A stretch of 64,000 nucleotides of DNA from NCBI GenBank assembly GCA_937922785.1, contig CALAJQ010000004.1, forward strand, positions 149,023-213,022, written 5' to 3'. The notes beneath the pieces are model-generated. The model made no database searches and was not told the DNA's origin. It worked only from the letters and a program-made list of their open reading frames with translations. A program made the position numbers and the translations under genes. The stretch comes from an uncultured Acidimicrobiales bacterium. GTDB lineage: Bacteria; Actinomycetota; Acidimicrobiia; Acidimicrobiales; SZUA-35. This document shows, piece after piece, positions 7,985 to 15,598 of the stretch. Every line of letters begins with the position of its first letter. Position 1 is the stretch's first letter.

Positions 7985-8494
7985 ATGACAGCTACAAACC
8001 TTCACGAACTCGATTCGCCTCCGTGGCAGCGCGTCGACAGCACCATCGTGAACGTTGCCAGCGATATCCGGTCACTTTATGATCAGCGCTTCGCCGCCCT
8101 TGACCTCAGCCTTAGCACGGCCTGCCTGGTTGCCTACCTTGGCGACTTCGGGCCCGTAACCCAAACCCGAGCGGCCGACCACCTTCATCAGGGTCGCGCC
8201 GTAACCGGCACCCAGGTCGATCGCCTAGAAGCTCGCGGCGTGCTGGAAAGACTCCCGGACCCCACCGATCGTCGTGTGTGGCTAATCCAACTGACCAAAT
8301 CGGGGCGAGAACTTAACAAGTCAATTGTTGAAATCGACAAGGTCGTCCGGGGCGAATTACGTTCCGGGGTGAGCCGCGAGGAGCGGCAGCTTCTGGCAAA
8401 GTTGCTCCTCCGACTGCAAGCCAATCTTTCCAACGCGCTGACCCAAGGCGCTTCGGACAAACCAAGCCTCAAACAACCAAGCTCTAAGAACTAG
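7985..8494 (+). CDS. MarR family transcriptional regulator
   Basis: 169 residues from the ATG at 7985; longer upstream frames run through the repeat element and look non-coding. The winged helix-turn-helix spans about residues 45-110. TQTRAADHLHQGRAVTGTQV is the recognition region and RLPDPTDRRVWLIQLT the wing with its typical DxRR motif. It lies 17 bases upstream of a thiolase gene on the same strand, so it probably controls the thiolase-SDR-crotonase operon in response to an acyl-CoA or aromatic ligand. The C-terminal tail is Ser/Lys/Gln rich and probably disordered. Confidence 0.87.
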   Translation: MTATNLHELDSPPWQRVDSTIVNVASDIRSLYDQRFAALDLSLSTACLVAYLGDFGPVTQTRAADHLHQGRAVTGTQVDRLEARGVLERLPDPTDRRVWLIQLTKSGRELNKSIVEIDKVVRGELRSGVSREERQLLAKLLLRLQANLSNALTQGASDKPSLKQPSSKN

Positions 8495-8511
8495 AAGAGA
8501 CAGGAAAACAA

Positions 8512-9681
8512 ATGCAAGAAGCAGTAATTGTTGACGTAGTGCGAACCCCAGGGGGTAAGCGAAATGGCATGTTGAGTGGCTGGCACCCAGTTGACCTCGC
8601 AGCCCACGTGCTTAAGGCGTTAGAAGAGCGAAACAACCTCGACCCAGCAATTGTTGATGACGTTGTAATGGGTTGCGTTATGCAGGTTGGAGAGCAGTCC
8701 CTGAACATCGGCCGCAGCGCAATTTTGGCCGCTGGCTGGCCCGAATCAGTTCCGGCTACAACTGTTGACCGCCAGTGCGGATCTTCCCAACAAGCAATTC
8801 ACTTTGCCGCTCAGGGCGTCATGGCTGGTGCTTACGACGTCGTTATTGCTGCTGGTGTTGAGGTCATGAGCCGCACGCCGATGGGTGCCAGTGTTGTGAA
8901 GGGTATGGGCTTCCCGTTCCCGGATTCAATGCAGGAGCGGTATTCAGAGACCGGTCTCCCACCGCAGGGCATCGGCGCAAACATGATCGCCGAGGAGTAC
9001 GGCATCACCCGTGAAGACCTTGATGCGTTCGGCGCCGAAAGCCAGCGCCGAGCAGCTCAAGCCACAGAAGAGGGTCGATTCGAGAACGAGATCATCCCAG
9101 TTCCAGTCGACGTCGATGGCGAGACCATCATGATGACTCGCGATGAAGGAATCCGAGAGGGCTCGACTGCTGAAAAGCTCGCAACGCTTAAGCCAGCCTT
9201 CAACGAAGACCACATGATCACCGCTGGTAACGCCAGTCAGATCTCAGACGGTGCGGCTGCTGTTCTCATCATGAGCCGCGAAAAGGCCGAAGAGCTAGGA
9301 CTCAAGCCCCGCGCTGCTTTCCGCCACTTTGCCTTGGCCGGCACTGACCCAGTCACCATGCTGAAGGGCCCAATCCCGGTAACCAAGAAGATCCTGGACA
9401 AGTCAGGCATGAGCATTGACGACATTGATCTATTCGAAATCAACGAGGCGTTTGCGTCTGTTGTTCTTGCTTGGCAGAAGGAACTCGGCGCTGACCTGGA
9501 CAAGGTCAACGTAAACGGCGGAGCGATCGCGCTTGGCCACCCACTAGGTTGCTCGGGCGCCAAGCTCATGACGACCCTCGTAAACGAACTCGAAAGAACT
9601 GGCGGCCGCTACGGCTACCAGGCCATGTGCGAAGGCGGCGGCCTAGCCAACGGAACCATCATCGAAAGGGTGGACGCTTAA
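8512..9681 (+). CDS. Acetyl-CoA acyltransferase / thiolase
   Basis: 389 residues, full length for the thiolase superfamily. The nucleophilic cysteine lies in VDRQCGSSQQAIHFAA near residue 89. GNASQISDGAAAVL, NVNGGAIALGHPLGCSGA and CEGGGLANG are the other signature blocks, supplying the catalytic His and second Cys. It cleaves 3-oxoacyl-CoA or condenses two acyl-CoAs. An AGGAAA ribosome-binding site precedes the ATG. The stop overlaps the start of the SDR gene by one base (TAATG). With the next two genes it forms a compact beta-oxidation-like set. Confidence 0.92.
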   Translation: MQEAVIVDVVRTPGGKRNGMLSGWHPVDLAAHVLKALEERNNLDPAIVDDVVMGCVMQVGEQSLNIGRSAILAAGWPESVPATTVDRQCGSSQQAIHFAAQGVMAGAYDVVIAAGVEVMSRTPMGASVVKGMGFPFPDSMQERYSETGLPPQGIGANMIAEEYGITREDLDAFGAESQRRAAQATEEGRFENEIIPVPVDVDGETIMMTRDEGIREGSTAEKLATLKPAFNEDHMITAGNASQISDGAAAVLIMSREKAEELGLKPRAAFRHFALAGTDPVTMLKGPIPVTKKILDKSGMSIDDIDLFEINEAFASVVLAWQKELGADLDKVNVNGGAIALGHPLGCSGAKLMTTLVNELERTGGRYGYQAMCEGGGLANGTIIERVDA

Positions 9682-10460
9682 TGCCTCGTCTAAATCTAGA
9701 AGGCTCATCTTCCATAGTTACTGGTGGAGCATCGGGAATCGGCGAGGCTTCGGCCCGCCAGTTGGCTGCGCTCGGATCACGAGTGGTCATTGCCGATCTT
9801 CAAGAAGACAGAGGATCTGCAGTGGCTTCAGAAATTGGCGGCATCTTTGTTAAGTGCGATGTCACCTCCATTGAAGACGCCGACGCAGCGGTTCTTGCCG
9901 CTTCAGAAATGGGTCCGCTTCGCGCCTGCGTTAACTCAGCTGGTATCGGCTGGGCGGCTCGCACCGTTGATCGCAACGGCGACCCTTTCCCGCTTGACGC
10001 ATTCAACCGCGTGATCCAAATCAACCTAGTTGGCACGTTCAACATGTTGAGCCGGGCCGCGGCAGCAATGGCAAAGACCGATGCTGTTACTGAAGACGGC
10101 CAAAAGGGGGCCATTATCAACATGGCCTCTGTTGCGGCTGAAGACGGTCAGATCGGCCAGTGTGCTTACTCGGCGTCCAAGGGCGGCGTTGTTGGCATGA
10201 CCCTGCCGATTGCCCGCGACTTGTCCGCCCTGGGTGTGAGAGTTAACACCGTCTTGCCTGGCCTGATTGACACGCCCATCTATGGCGAAGGTGAGCAGAG
10301 CGATCAATTCAAGGCTCACCTCGGTCAGTCAGTGCTGTTCCCGAAGCGTCTTGGTTATGCCGAAGAGTTGGCGTTCATGGTTCTTGACCTGATCACCAAT
10401 CCGTACATGAACGGCGAATGCGTAAGGGTTGACGGTGGCATCAGGATGCCACCTAAGTAG
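9681..10460 (+). CDS. SDR family dehydrogenase, 3-hydroxyacyl-CoA dehydrogenase type 2-like
   Basis: 259 residues from the ATG at 9681; the frame is open further upstream but that part lies inside the thiolase. It shows the NAD-binding TGGASGIGEA loop near residue 15, NSAG near 88, and the catalytic Ser and YSASKGG motif near 160. Organisation and length resemble 17beta-HSD10/3-hydroxyacyl-CoA dehydrogenase type 2, which oxidises 3-hydroxyacyl-CoA to 3-oxoacyl-CoA. That is the substrate of the overlapping thiolase. The C-terminus and stop codon are caught in a short tandem duplication. Confidence 0.88.
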   Translation: MPRLNLEGSSSIVTGGASGIGEASARQLAALGSRVVIADLQEDRGSAVASEIGGIFVKCDVTSIEDADAAVLAASEMGPLRACVNSAGIGWAARTVDRNGDPFPLDAFNRVIQINLVGTFNMLSRAAAAMAKTDAVTEDGQKGAIINMASVAAEDGQIGQCAYSASKGGVVGMTLPIARDLSALGVRVNTVLPGLIDTPIYGEGEQSDQFKAHLGQSVLFPKRLGYAEELAFMVLDLITNPYMNGECVRVDGGIRMPPK

Positions 10461-10490
10461 AGCATCAGGATGGCTTAAGTAGAGCATCAG
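10438..10490. repeat. Tandem duplication spanning the SDR stop codon
   Basis: GCATCAGGATGCCACCTAAGTAGA at 10438-10461 in the genome is followed by a 22-base version at 10462-10483 and a third partial GCATCAG. The repeat includes the TAAGTAG double stop of the SDR gene, so the stop context has been duplicated downstream. Confidence 0.8.
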
Positions 10491-10527
10491 TTTCACGTCT
10501 TAATTTTGCACCAACAGGAGAACACGA

Positions 10528-11283
10528 ATGAGTGAAGAAGCCGTACTGACTGAACGGCGTGATCGAGTGCTGCTGATCACGCTGAACCGGCCCGACGCGA
10601 TGAACGCCATTAATGGTGACTTATCAGCAGGCTTGGTTGCCGCAGTAGAGGAACTCGATAGCGATAAGGGCCTAACGGCCGGAGTGCTTACCGGTAACGG
10701 AAGAGGCTTTTGCGCCGGAATGGACCTAAAGGCGTTCGCCCGCGGGGAAAACATCGGGCCAATGATGAAGTTCATCAAGGAGGGTTCGAAGAAACCGCTA
10801 ATCGGCGCCCTTGAAGGTTTCGCTTTGGCCGGTGGTCTTGAGCTGGCTCTTACGTGTGACCTGTTGGTTGCAGCCAAGGGAATCAAGCTGGGCATCCCTG
10901 AGGTTGGGGTAGGCCTGTTTGCTGCGGGCGGTGGCCTACAACGACTTCCTAGCCGTGTTGGCTATGGCCGAGCGATGGAGATGGCAATCACCGCAGACCC
11001 GATCACCTCTGACGAAGCTGCTCAACTTGGCCTCGTGAGTCGTCTGGTTGAAAAAGGTGAAGCAGTTGATGCGGCGCTGGAGTTGGCCGCCCGAATTTCA
11101 AAGAACGCACCGCTTGCGGTGTCGGTGTCCAAACAGCTCACAAAGGCTGCGGTAGATCTCGACGAGGCCGCTTTTTGGGAGCTTCAGAATGAACTGATGC
11201 CAGCCGTGTTTGGATCCAACGACGCCAAAGAGGGACCATTAGCTTTTGCAGAGAAGCGTGCACCAAACTGGTCGGGTGAGTGA
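10528..11283 (+). CDS. Enoyl-CoA hydratase/isomerase (crotonase family)
   Basis: 251 residues, usual length. Crotonase signatures are visible: the oxyanion-hole segment GRGFCAGMDLKAF near residue 62 and the second block EGFALAGGLELALTCDLLVA near 96, where one catalytic Glu sits, then IPEVGVGLFAAGGGL. It would hydrate 2-enoyl-CoA, supplying the 3-hydroxyacyl-CoA used by the upstream SDR and thiolase. A purine-rich site (AACAGGAG) precedes the ATG. The 3' end overlaps the next TetR gene by 8 bp. Confidence 0.9.
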   Translation: MSEEAVLTERRDRVLLITLNRPDAMNAINGDLSAGLVAAVEELDSDKGLTAGVLTGNGRGFCAGMDLKAFARGENIGPMMKFIKEGSKKPLIGALEGFALAGGLELALTCDLLVAAKGIKLGIPEVGVGLFAAGGGLQRLPSRVGYGRAMEMAITADPITSDEAAQLGLVSRLVEKGEAVDAALELAARISKNAPLAVSVSKQLTKAAVDLDEAAFWELQNELMPAVFGSNDAKEGPLAFAEKRAPNWSGE

Positions 11284-11869
11284 CACCAGAATTGCAATTC
11301 TTGCCGCGGCTTCAGAGTTACTCAACAGCCAGGGCCTAGACGCAATTACCATTCGCAATGTTGCGGAAGTTTCCAACTACGGCCGCTCCACTGTGGTCCA
11401 TCACTTTGGCGACAAAGAGGGCCTGTTGGACGCTCTGCACTTGGTTGCCTTGGGTCATATCTCAGACACGATCAACAACAGCCGCTTCGTCGCATTCACC
11501 GATGTTGCAGTGCCAGTAATCAAAGCGCTTGAGGCAATGCCTGACGATGTCCCCGACGGAGAAGCGATACCGCGCGGCATTGCAGTGTTTGCCCGCTTCA
11601 AACTTGAGTACCCGGGATTCTGGACAATTCTTCGATTCCGGAGGTGTCCAAACTTCTCTCGCCATGATCTCCCAACCACTTGGGAACAAATCAACATTCT
11701 GGCCAATGGATACGTCGGAGCACCCATCGGCCCCACGGTTGACATGATCATGCACCAGTTGCTCTCACTACATGACTGGGTGGCAACGGCCAGTCCGGGC
11801 GACGCTTTGCGAATTGCTCAAACTCAACCATCAATCCCCTACTGGCTCTCGGTGTTTGATCGCGGCTGA
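11276..11869 (+). CDS. TetR family transcriptional regulator, paralogue 1
   Basis: 197 residues from GTG at 11276, overlapping the crotonase stop. The N-terminal helix-turn-helix (about residues 5-50) contains ITIRNVAEVSNYGRSTVVHH and FGDKEGLL. The C-terminal ligand domain includes YPGFWTILRFRRCPNF. It is strikingly like the next TetR gene, with shared blocks SNYGRSTV, HHFGDK, YPGFW, LRFR.CP and the GPIG.TVD segment, so the two arose by tandem duplication. It probably represses the acyl-CoA operon it terminates. Confidence 0.88.
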   Translation: MSDTRIAILAAASELLNSQGLDAITIRNVAEVSNYGRSTVVHHFGDKEGLLDALHLVALGHISDTINNSRFVAFTDVAVPVIKALEAMPDDVPDGEAIPRGIAVFARFKLEYPGFWTILRFRRCPNFSRHDLPTTWEQINILANGYVGAPIGPTVDMIMHQLLSLHDWVATASPGDALRIAQTQPSIPYWLSVFDRG

Positions 11870-11897
11870 GCATTTGAGGCTAAACGCCCATGATGTT

Positions 11898-11910
11898 AGG
11901 ACAGTGTCCT
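11898..11910. promoter_or_regulatory. 13-bp palindrome, candidate TetR operator
   Basis: AGGACAGTGTCCT is a perfect palindrome around a central G, located 28 bases after the first TetR stop and about 206 bases before the second TetR start. A related 13-mer (GGGACGTTGTCCT, 10 of 13 identical) occurs at 12717-12729 directly after the second TetR gene. Confidence 0.5.
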
Positions 11911-12007
11911 ACTTTTTAGTGGTCTATTCTTGTTACAGCGTCCTAAATATACGATTTAGTGCTGACAGGTGGAAGTTGATAGAGCATGATGCAGCCCGTA
12001 GTCAGTT

Positions 12008-12113
12008 CCCGTCCGGTGAAAGTTACCAACACCGACGGGCAGATCTACCAACTCTGGCGGAGGCCTGCAATCGCGGCGATCTCAGGCCTCCGCCGAGGTA
12101 ACTCTCCCGAGTT
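12008..12113 (+). promoter_or_regulatory. Structured 5' leader of the second TetR gene
   Basis: Three successive stem-loops precede the ATG at 12117. The first pairs CCCGTC (12008-12013) with GACGGG (12034-12039), continued by GGTG/CACC after a one-base bulge. The second is a perfect 11-bp stem, GGCGGAGGCCT (12056-12066) with AGGCCTCCGCC (12084-12094), with a nested ATCG/CGAT stem in its loop. The third pairs AACTC with GAGTT at 12100-12113, directly before the start codon. It could be an attenuator or regulatory leader. No known riboswitch class was recognised. Confidence 0.4.
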
Positions 12114-12116
12114 CAA

Positions 12117-12713
12117 ATGAGCTCCAAGGACACAATCGTTGCGGCGGCCGCACAACTGCTGAACGAGCTTGGGCTGGAGGCAGTAACGATTCGTAGCGTT
12201 GCCGATGCTTCCAACTACGGGCGGTCAACCGTGACCCACCACTTTGGCGACAAGGACACGTTGTTGGACGCAGTCCATGTTGCAGCGATCGAGAGTTTCG
12301 CAAAACACATCACTGAGGCCAACTTCAGCCCGGCGTTCGCACCGAAGAACTTTGAGGCCCAATCACAGCTAATGGACCGCATAGGCGTCAGCTCACCAAA
12401 TGACTCCCTAACCGAAGCAGCGGCGCAGATCTACCTACGTTTCCGAGATCAGTACCCGGGGTTTTGGAAGCTGCTTCGCTTCCGGCAGTGCCCCGATTTT
12501 ACTGAAGAGGAAGCACCCATTGCCCATCAGCTCATTGTGGGATTCTGCGGAGGAACCCTGGAGGGCCCCATAGGTCTTACGGTCGATGTCATAGTGCATC
12601 AACTGTTCTCGCTGCACGAGTGGGCCGCTGAGGCCAAACCAGGGGCCATCATGCGAATAATGCACAGTGAGCCCTCCCTGAATTACTGGCTGGCAGCATT
12701 CGGGAATCAATAG
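12117..12713 (+). CDS. TetR family transcriptional regulator, paralogue 2
   Basis: 198 residues. The helix-turn-helix region VTIRSVADASNYGRSTVTHH near residues 24-43 is nearly the same as in the upstream TetR gene, and the ligand-binding domain shares YPGFWKLLRFRQCPDF and the conserved tail. It is separated from paralogue 1 by 247 bases containing a palindrome and a strongly folded leader, so it has its own control region. It is convergent with xylose isomerase, with a long inverted repeat between them. The ligand is unknown. Confidence 0.88.
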   Translation: MSSKDTIVAAAAQLLNELGLEAVTIRSVADASNYGRSTVTHHFGDKDTLLDAVHVAAIESFAKHITEANFSPAFAPKNFEAQSQLMDRIGVSSPNDSLTEAAAQIYLRFRDQYPGFWKLLRFRQCPDFTEEEAPIAHQLIVGFCGGTLEGPIGLTVDVIVHQLFSLHEWAAEAKPGAIMRIMHSEPSLNYWLAAFGNQ

Positions 12714-12716
12714 TGC

Positions 12717-12729
12717 GGGACGTTGTCCT
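12717..12729. promoter_or_regulatory. Second copy of the TetR-associated 13-mer
   Basis: GGGACGTTGTCCT, starting 4 bases after the second TetR stop, matches the palindrome at 11898 in 10 of 13 positions and keeps GGAC and GTCC half-sites. Its position after a gene is unusual for an operator. Confidence 0.35.
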
Positions 12730-12882
12730 AGCATTTCGACCCGATTTTTAGGCCTACTGTCCCAATTCCCAGATTGGTAGCTGCGACAAGCTGCGATCTG
12801 GTTTATAACAGGGGCAAGGAGCCAGGACCTGAATCGACTTGCACCCTCGTTACCAAGGATGTGAGGCGAGGTCCGATCCACC

Positions 12883-12933
12883 GAAAGCCAGGGGGGATGT
12901 GAGTTCGCGGCGATCTCACAACCCCCGGCTTTC
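12883..12933. terminator. Long inverted repeat between convergent genes, bidirectional terminator
   Basis: The left arm (12883-12903, beginning GAAAGCC and ending TGTGAG) and right arm (12915-12933, beginning CTCACA and ending GGCTTTC) pair almost completely around an 11-base loop, with small bulges in the G/C tract. The element sits between the convergent second TetR and xylose isomerase genes, as expected for a shared terminator. The rest of the 254-base gap shows nothing else apart from a short GGCCAGCTTC direct repeat. Confidence 0.65.
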
Positions 12934-12967
12934 TTTCCGGCCAGCTTCAATCGATCCAGGCCAGCTT

Positions 12968-14299
12968 CTACCGTGCACGCTCGATAGTGCGGTTGATCAG
13001 GTTCTCTATGAGCTCTTGTTGGCCGCTGCGGGGCGTTGGGTCAATGTTGTCGGCCAGCACCTGCTGGTGGAGGTCTGCGAGTCCGTAGGCACCCGACAAC
13101 AACTTGGCGCCCTCTTCAGTGTCCCAACCTGCGTAACGCGCGGCTACGAGCGCCTCAAGCTCTCCGCTTTCAATTAGGGCCGCCGCCACCAGAAGAGATC
13201 GGGCCATTGTGTCCATCGCCCCAATATGGCCATGGAACAGGTCGCTGCGGTCAAGGCTTTGCCGGCGCAGCTTGGTGTCGAACATGAAGCCTCCGGTGGT
13301 GAACCCGCCGCCTCGCAAGATCTCATAGACCCCGAGGCTCATCTGCTCTACAGAATTCGGGAACTGATCGGTATCCCAGCCAAGTCTGTCATCGCCCCGG
13401 TTTGCGTCCACGCTGCCAAAGATTCCACAGCTAACCGCCTGTGCCACCTCGTGATTGAAGTCATGTCCGCCGAGAGTTGCGTGATTGACCTCGATATTCA
13501 CTTTGATCTCGTTCTCAAGGCCGTAACGCTTAAGGAACCCGTAGACGGTTGCACTGTCATAGTCATACTGATGCTTGGTTGGCTCTTGGGGTTTTGGCTC
13601 AAGAAGGATGGCGCCTTCAAACCCAATGTCATGCTTGTATTGCACGACCATGTTCAAGAAGCGGCCAAGCTGATCCAGTTCAGCGCCCATCCGGGTGTTA
13701 AGAAGCGTTTCGTACCCCTCGCGTCCGCCCCAAAGAACGTAGTTAGCTCCGCCAAGTCGATGGGTTGCGTCGAGGCAGTGCTTTAGCTGGGCTGCCGCGT
13801 ACCTAAAAACGTCTGGATCGGGGTTAGTAGCGGCCCCAGCAGCAAAGCGCGGCTGGAAGAAGAGTTGAGCGGTTCCCCAAAGCAACTTGAGACCCGTTCT
13901 TTCCATGTGCGACGCGGCGTAGTCGATCATTGTGTCGAGATTGGAACAACTCTCGGCGAACGTGGCCCCTTCTGGCGCTATGTCTCTGTCGTGGAAACTG
14001 AAAAATGGGACACCGAGTTTGGAGAAGAACTCAAACGCAGCATCCATCTTCAGATGAGCTGCCTCCATTGGATCCATCGCTGGATTCAGCCACGGCCGAT
14101 CAAAGGTGCCATCACCAAAAATGTCTGAACCTGGCCAGTTGAAAGAATGCCAGTAGCAGGCCGCGAAACGGAGATGATCCTCCATTCGCTTGCCCATCAC
14201 CAGGCGGTCTTTGTCATACCAACGAAAACTGAAGGGATCATCAGAGTCTGGTCCTGCAAAGGCAATTGGGCTACTTACGTCGGTGAAGAAATCGGCCAT
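12968..14299 (-). CDS. xylA: Xylose isomerase, class II
   Basis: 443 residues, the length of class II enzymes. Visible blocks include [10 protein letters not shown] with a catalytic His near residue 101, [26 protein letters not shown] with a metal-binding Glu, [11 protein letters not shown] and [20 protein letters not shown]. It converts D-xylose to D-xylulose (and some D-glucose to D-fructose) using two divalent cations. No xylulokinase or pentose transporter is adjacent. It is instead the last gene of a minus-strand operon headed by a reductive-dehalogenase-like gene, only 4 bases after a small unknown gene. Confidence 0.93.
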   Translation of the reverse strand: MADFFTDVSSPIAFAGPDSDDPFSFRWYDKDRLVMGKRMEDHLRFAACYWHSFNWPGSDIFGDGTFDRPWLNPAMDPMEAAHLKMDAAFEFFSKLGVPFFSFHDRDIAPEGATFAESCSNLDTMIDYAASHMERTGLKLLWGTAQLFFQPRFAAGAATNPDPDVFRYAAAQLKHCLDATHRLGGANYVLWGGREGYETLLNTRMGAELDQLGRFLNMVVQYKHDIGFEGAILLEPKPQEPTKHQYDYDSATVYGFLKRYGLENEIKVNIEVNHATLGGHDFNHEVAQAVSCGIFGSVDANRGDDRLGWDTDQFPNSVEQMSLGVYEILRGGGFTTGGFMFDTKLRRQSLDRSDLFHGHIGAMDTMARSLLVAAALIESGELEALVAARYAGWDTEEGAKLLSGAYGLADLHQQVLADNIDPTPRSGQQELIENLINRTIERAR

Positions 14300-14303
14300 T
14301 CGC

Positions 14304-14549
14304 TTAACCTATCTTCACTAATTCCTTCGTTACGGGTTGCAAGAAGTAAATAGTCCGTCCCTTAAGTTCGCGCCTCATGGCGTGCGCGATCTTGTAGCCC
14401 TGACCGACAAACTCCTCGGCTACCTCTGGCCCGGAAATGTCGCCAGCGACTTCATCATAAAAGCTCCGCCAATCAGCAATGGCAGCAAGCAAGCGGGGCG
14501 AGAGCGGGAGTTCACTGGGCTCAACAACAGCCCCGTCAACTGCCAGCAC
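14304..14549 (-). CDS. Small conserved-looking protein, unknown function, possible 5' frameshift
   Basis: The frame from the GTG at 14549 gives 81 residues, ending [18 protein letters not shown] do not recognise a named domain. Protein-like sequence in the same frame continues upstream (LKLNARSKETWTLQAAV) to about 14620 without a start codon. An ATG at 14622 lies one base out of frame and would join it if one G of the GGCGGG run were absent, giving about 105 residues. This suggests a single-base insertion, a sequence error or frameshifting. It overlaps the DUF4241 gene end and is 4 bases from xylA, so it belongs to that operon. Confidence 0.5.
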   Translation of the reverse strand: MLAVDGAVVEPSELPLSPRLLAAIADWRSFYDEVAGDISGPEVAEEFVGQGYKIAHAMRRELKGRTIYFLQPVTKELVKIG

Positions 14550-14602
14550 AGGCGCTTGACCAACAGCGGCCTGCAGCGTCCAGGTCTCTTTCGATCGAGC
14601 GT

Positions 14603-15589
14603 TCAGTTTGAGTACCCGCCATAGATTGCCAAATGAATCGTGGTCAAACTCTCAATGTCGCCTGTAAAAACATGGCTTCTGGTGTTGCCACTTCTGACTA
14701 CCATCTGCGATTTGAAATTGGGCCTGCCATCTGCGGCAACCAGAGTGACACCGATCTCATCGGGGTTACCGACAACAGCGACAACTATCTCGCCTTCAGA
14801 GTTCTGTATGAGCGTGACCGACAATCCAAGCTGAGCCAATTCCGCAGACAGGATTGGCGAACCCAAGAGATCGGCGTTCCAATTGATGGCAACCTCATGT
14901 TGGTGAATCCTGGCTAAGACCAAAAAATCAACAACTAGCGAGACGATCTGACCGCCATCATCCACACCCCAGTACGAGGGATAACCCGAGTCTCTGCTGC
15001 CGCTAGTAACAACCAGGGCGTCGTCTGGTTCCAACATCGAAACAAGGCATGCCGTCGGGCCGCCGACCGTGCCAATTCGGTGCTCGGAGAACAAGTCTTG
15101 TTTGTGACCGGCAGACATCTTGATGAAGCCGGCAACGTCAAAGATCGCGGCAGCCCCTAGATCGACCGGTGCAAAATGCTGGTTACGAATTGTTGCTGCT
15201 GCGAACCAACTGGCCGGTGTTGCCGCCGGATCAATCTCCACCTTGATGGCCGCCACCTGGCCCAGGACCTCCACAACCGTCACTGGGTAGCGGCCAGGCT
15301 TGATCCGACGAGCTAGTGGTGCGATGCGCCATGGGTCCATGGCAAAGTCTCGGACTCCTACAACCCCTGAAGTCAGGTTTAGCGAACCGATTCTACGAAT
15401 CGTGGTCAGGTGAGTTTGACCGTAGGCGTCCACGACTTCGCGAGATGGCTTGAATAGCCCTTCCACGTTTACATCGATGTTTTGTTCGAGCTCGACCAGC
15501 GGCGCATTTGCGCTAGAGGCAGCCAGCACGCCAGCGTGTTTTGCCGCCGGAACCTGGGGTTCGTCGTAAGAATAGGTACCAGGCTGCAC
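14603..15589 (-). CDS. DUF4241 domain protein
   Basis: 328 residues from a GTG at 15589, 9 bases after the reductive-dehalogenase-like stop. The C-terminal half has the pattern SRDSGYPSYWGVDDGGQIVS followed by VVDFLVL, which matches DUF4241 proteins (usually SSGWGDGVYPSYWG then TDF), and PGRYPVTVVEV in the middle also fits. Family function is not known. There is no signal peptide or membrane segment. An additional C-terminal domain of about 110 residues (from roughly residue 220) follows the DUF4241 core. Its operon partners are a corrinoid/iron-sulfur enzyme homologue and xylose isomerase. Confidence 0.65.
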   Translation of the reverse strand: MQPGTYSYDEPQVPAAKHAGVLAASSANAPLVELEQNIDVNVEGLFKPSREVVDAYGQTHLTTIRRIGSLNLTSGVVGVRDFAMDPWRIAPLARRIKPGRYPVTVVEVLGQVAAIKVEIDPAATPASWFAAATIRNQHFAPVDLGAAAIFDVAGFIKMSAGHKQDLFSEHRIGTVGGPTACLVSMLEPDDALVVTSGSRDSGYPSYWGVDDGGQIVSLVVDFLVLARIHQHEVAINWNADLLGSPILSAELAQLGLSVTLIQNSEGEIVVAVVGNPDEIGVTLVAADGRPNFKSQMVVRSGNTRSHVFTGDIESLTTIHLAIYGGYSN

Positions 15590-15598
15590 AACCCAAAC

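Noticed and set aside
12008..12113. Cobalamin or other known riboswitch
   Set aside because: GGTGAAAGTTACC looked suggestive, but the B12 box and remaining conserved blocks of known classes are missing, and the downstream gene is a TetR regulator.
13226..13786. Plus-strand 186-residue frame
   Set aside because: Lies entirely antisense to xylose isomerase and has no recognisable domain.
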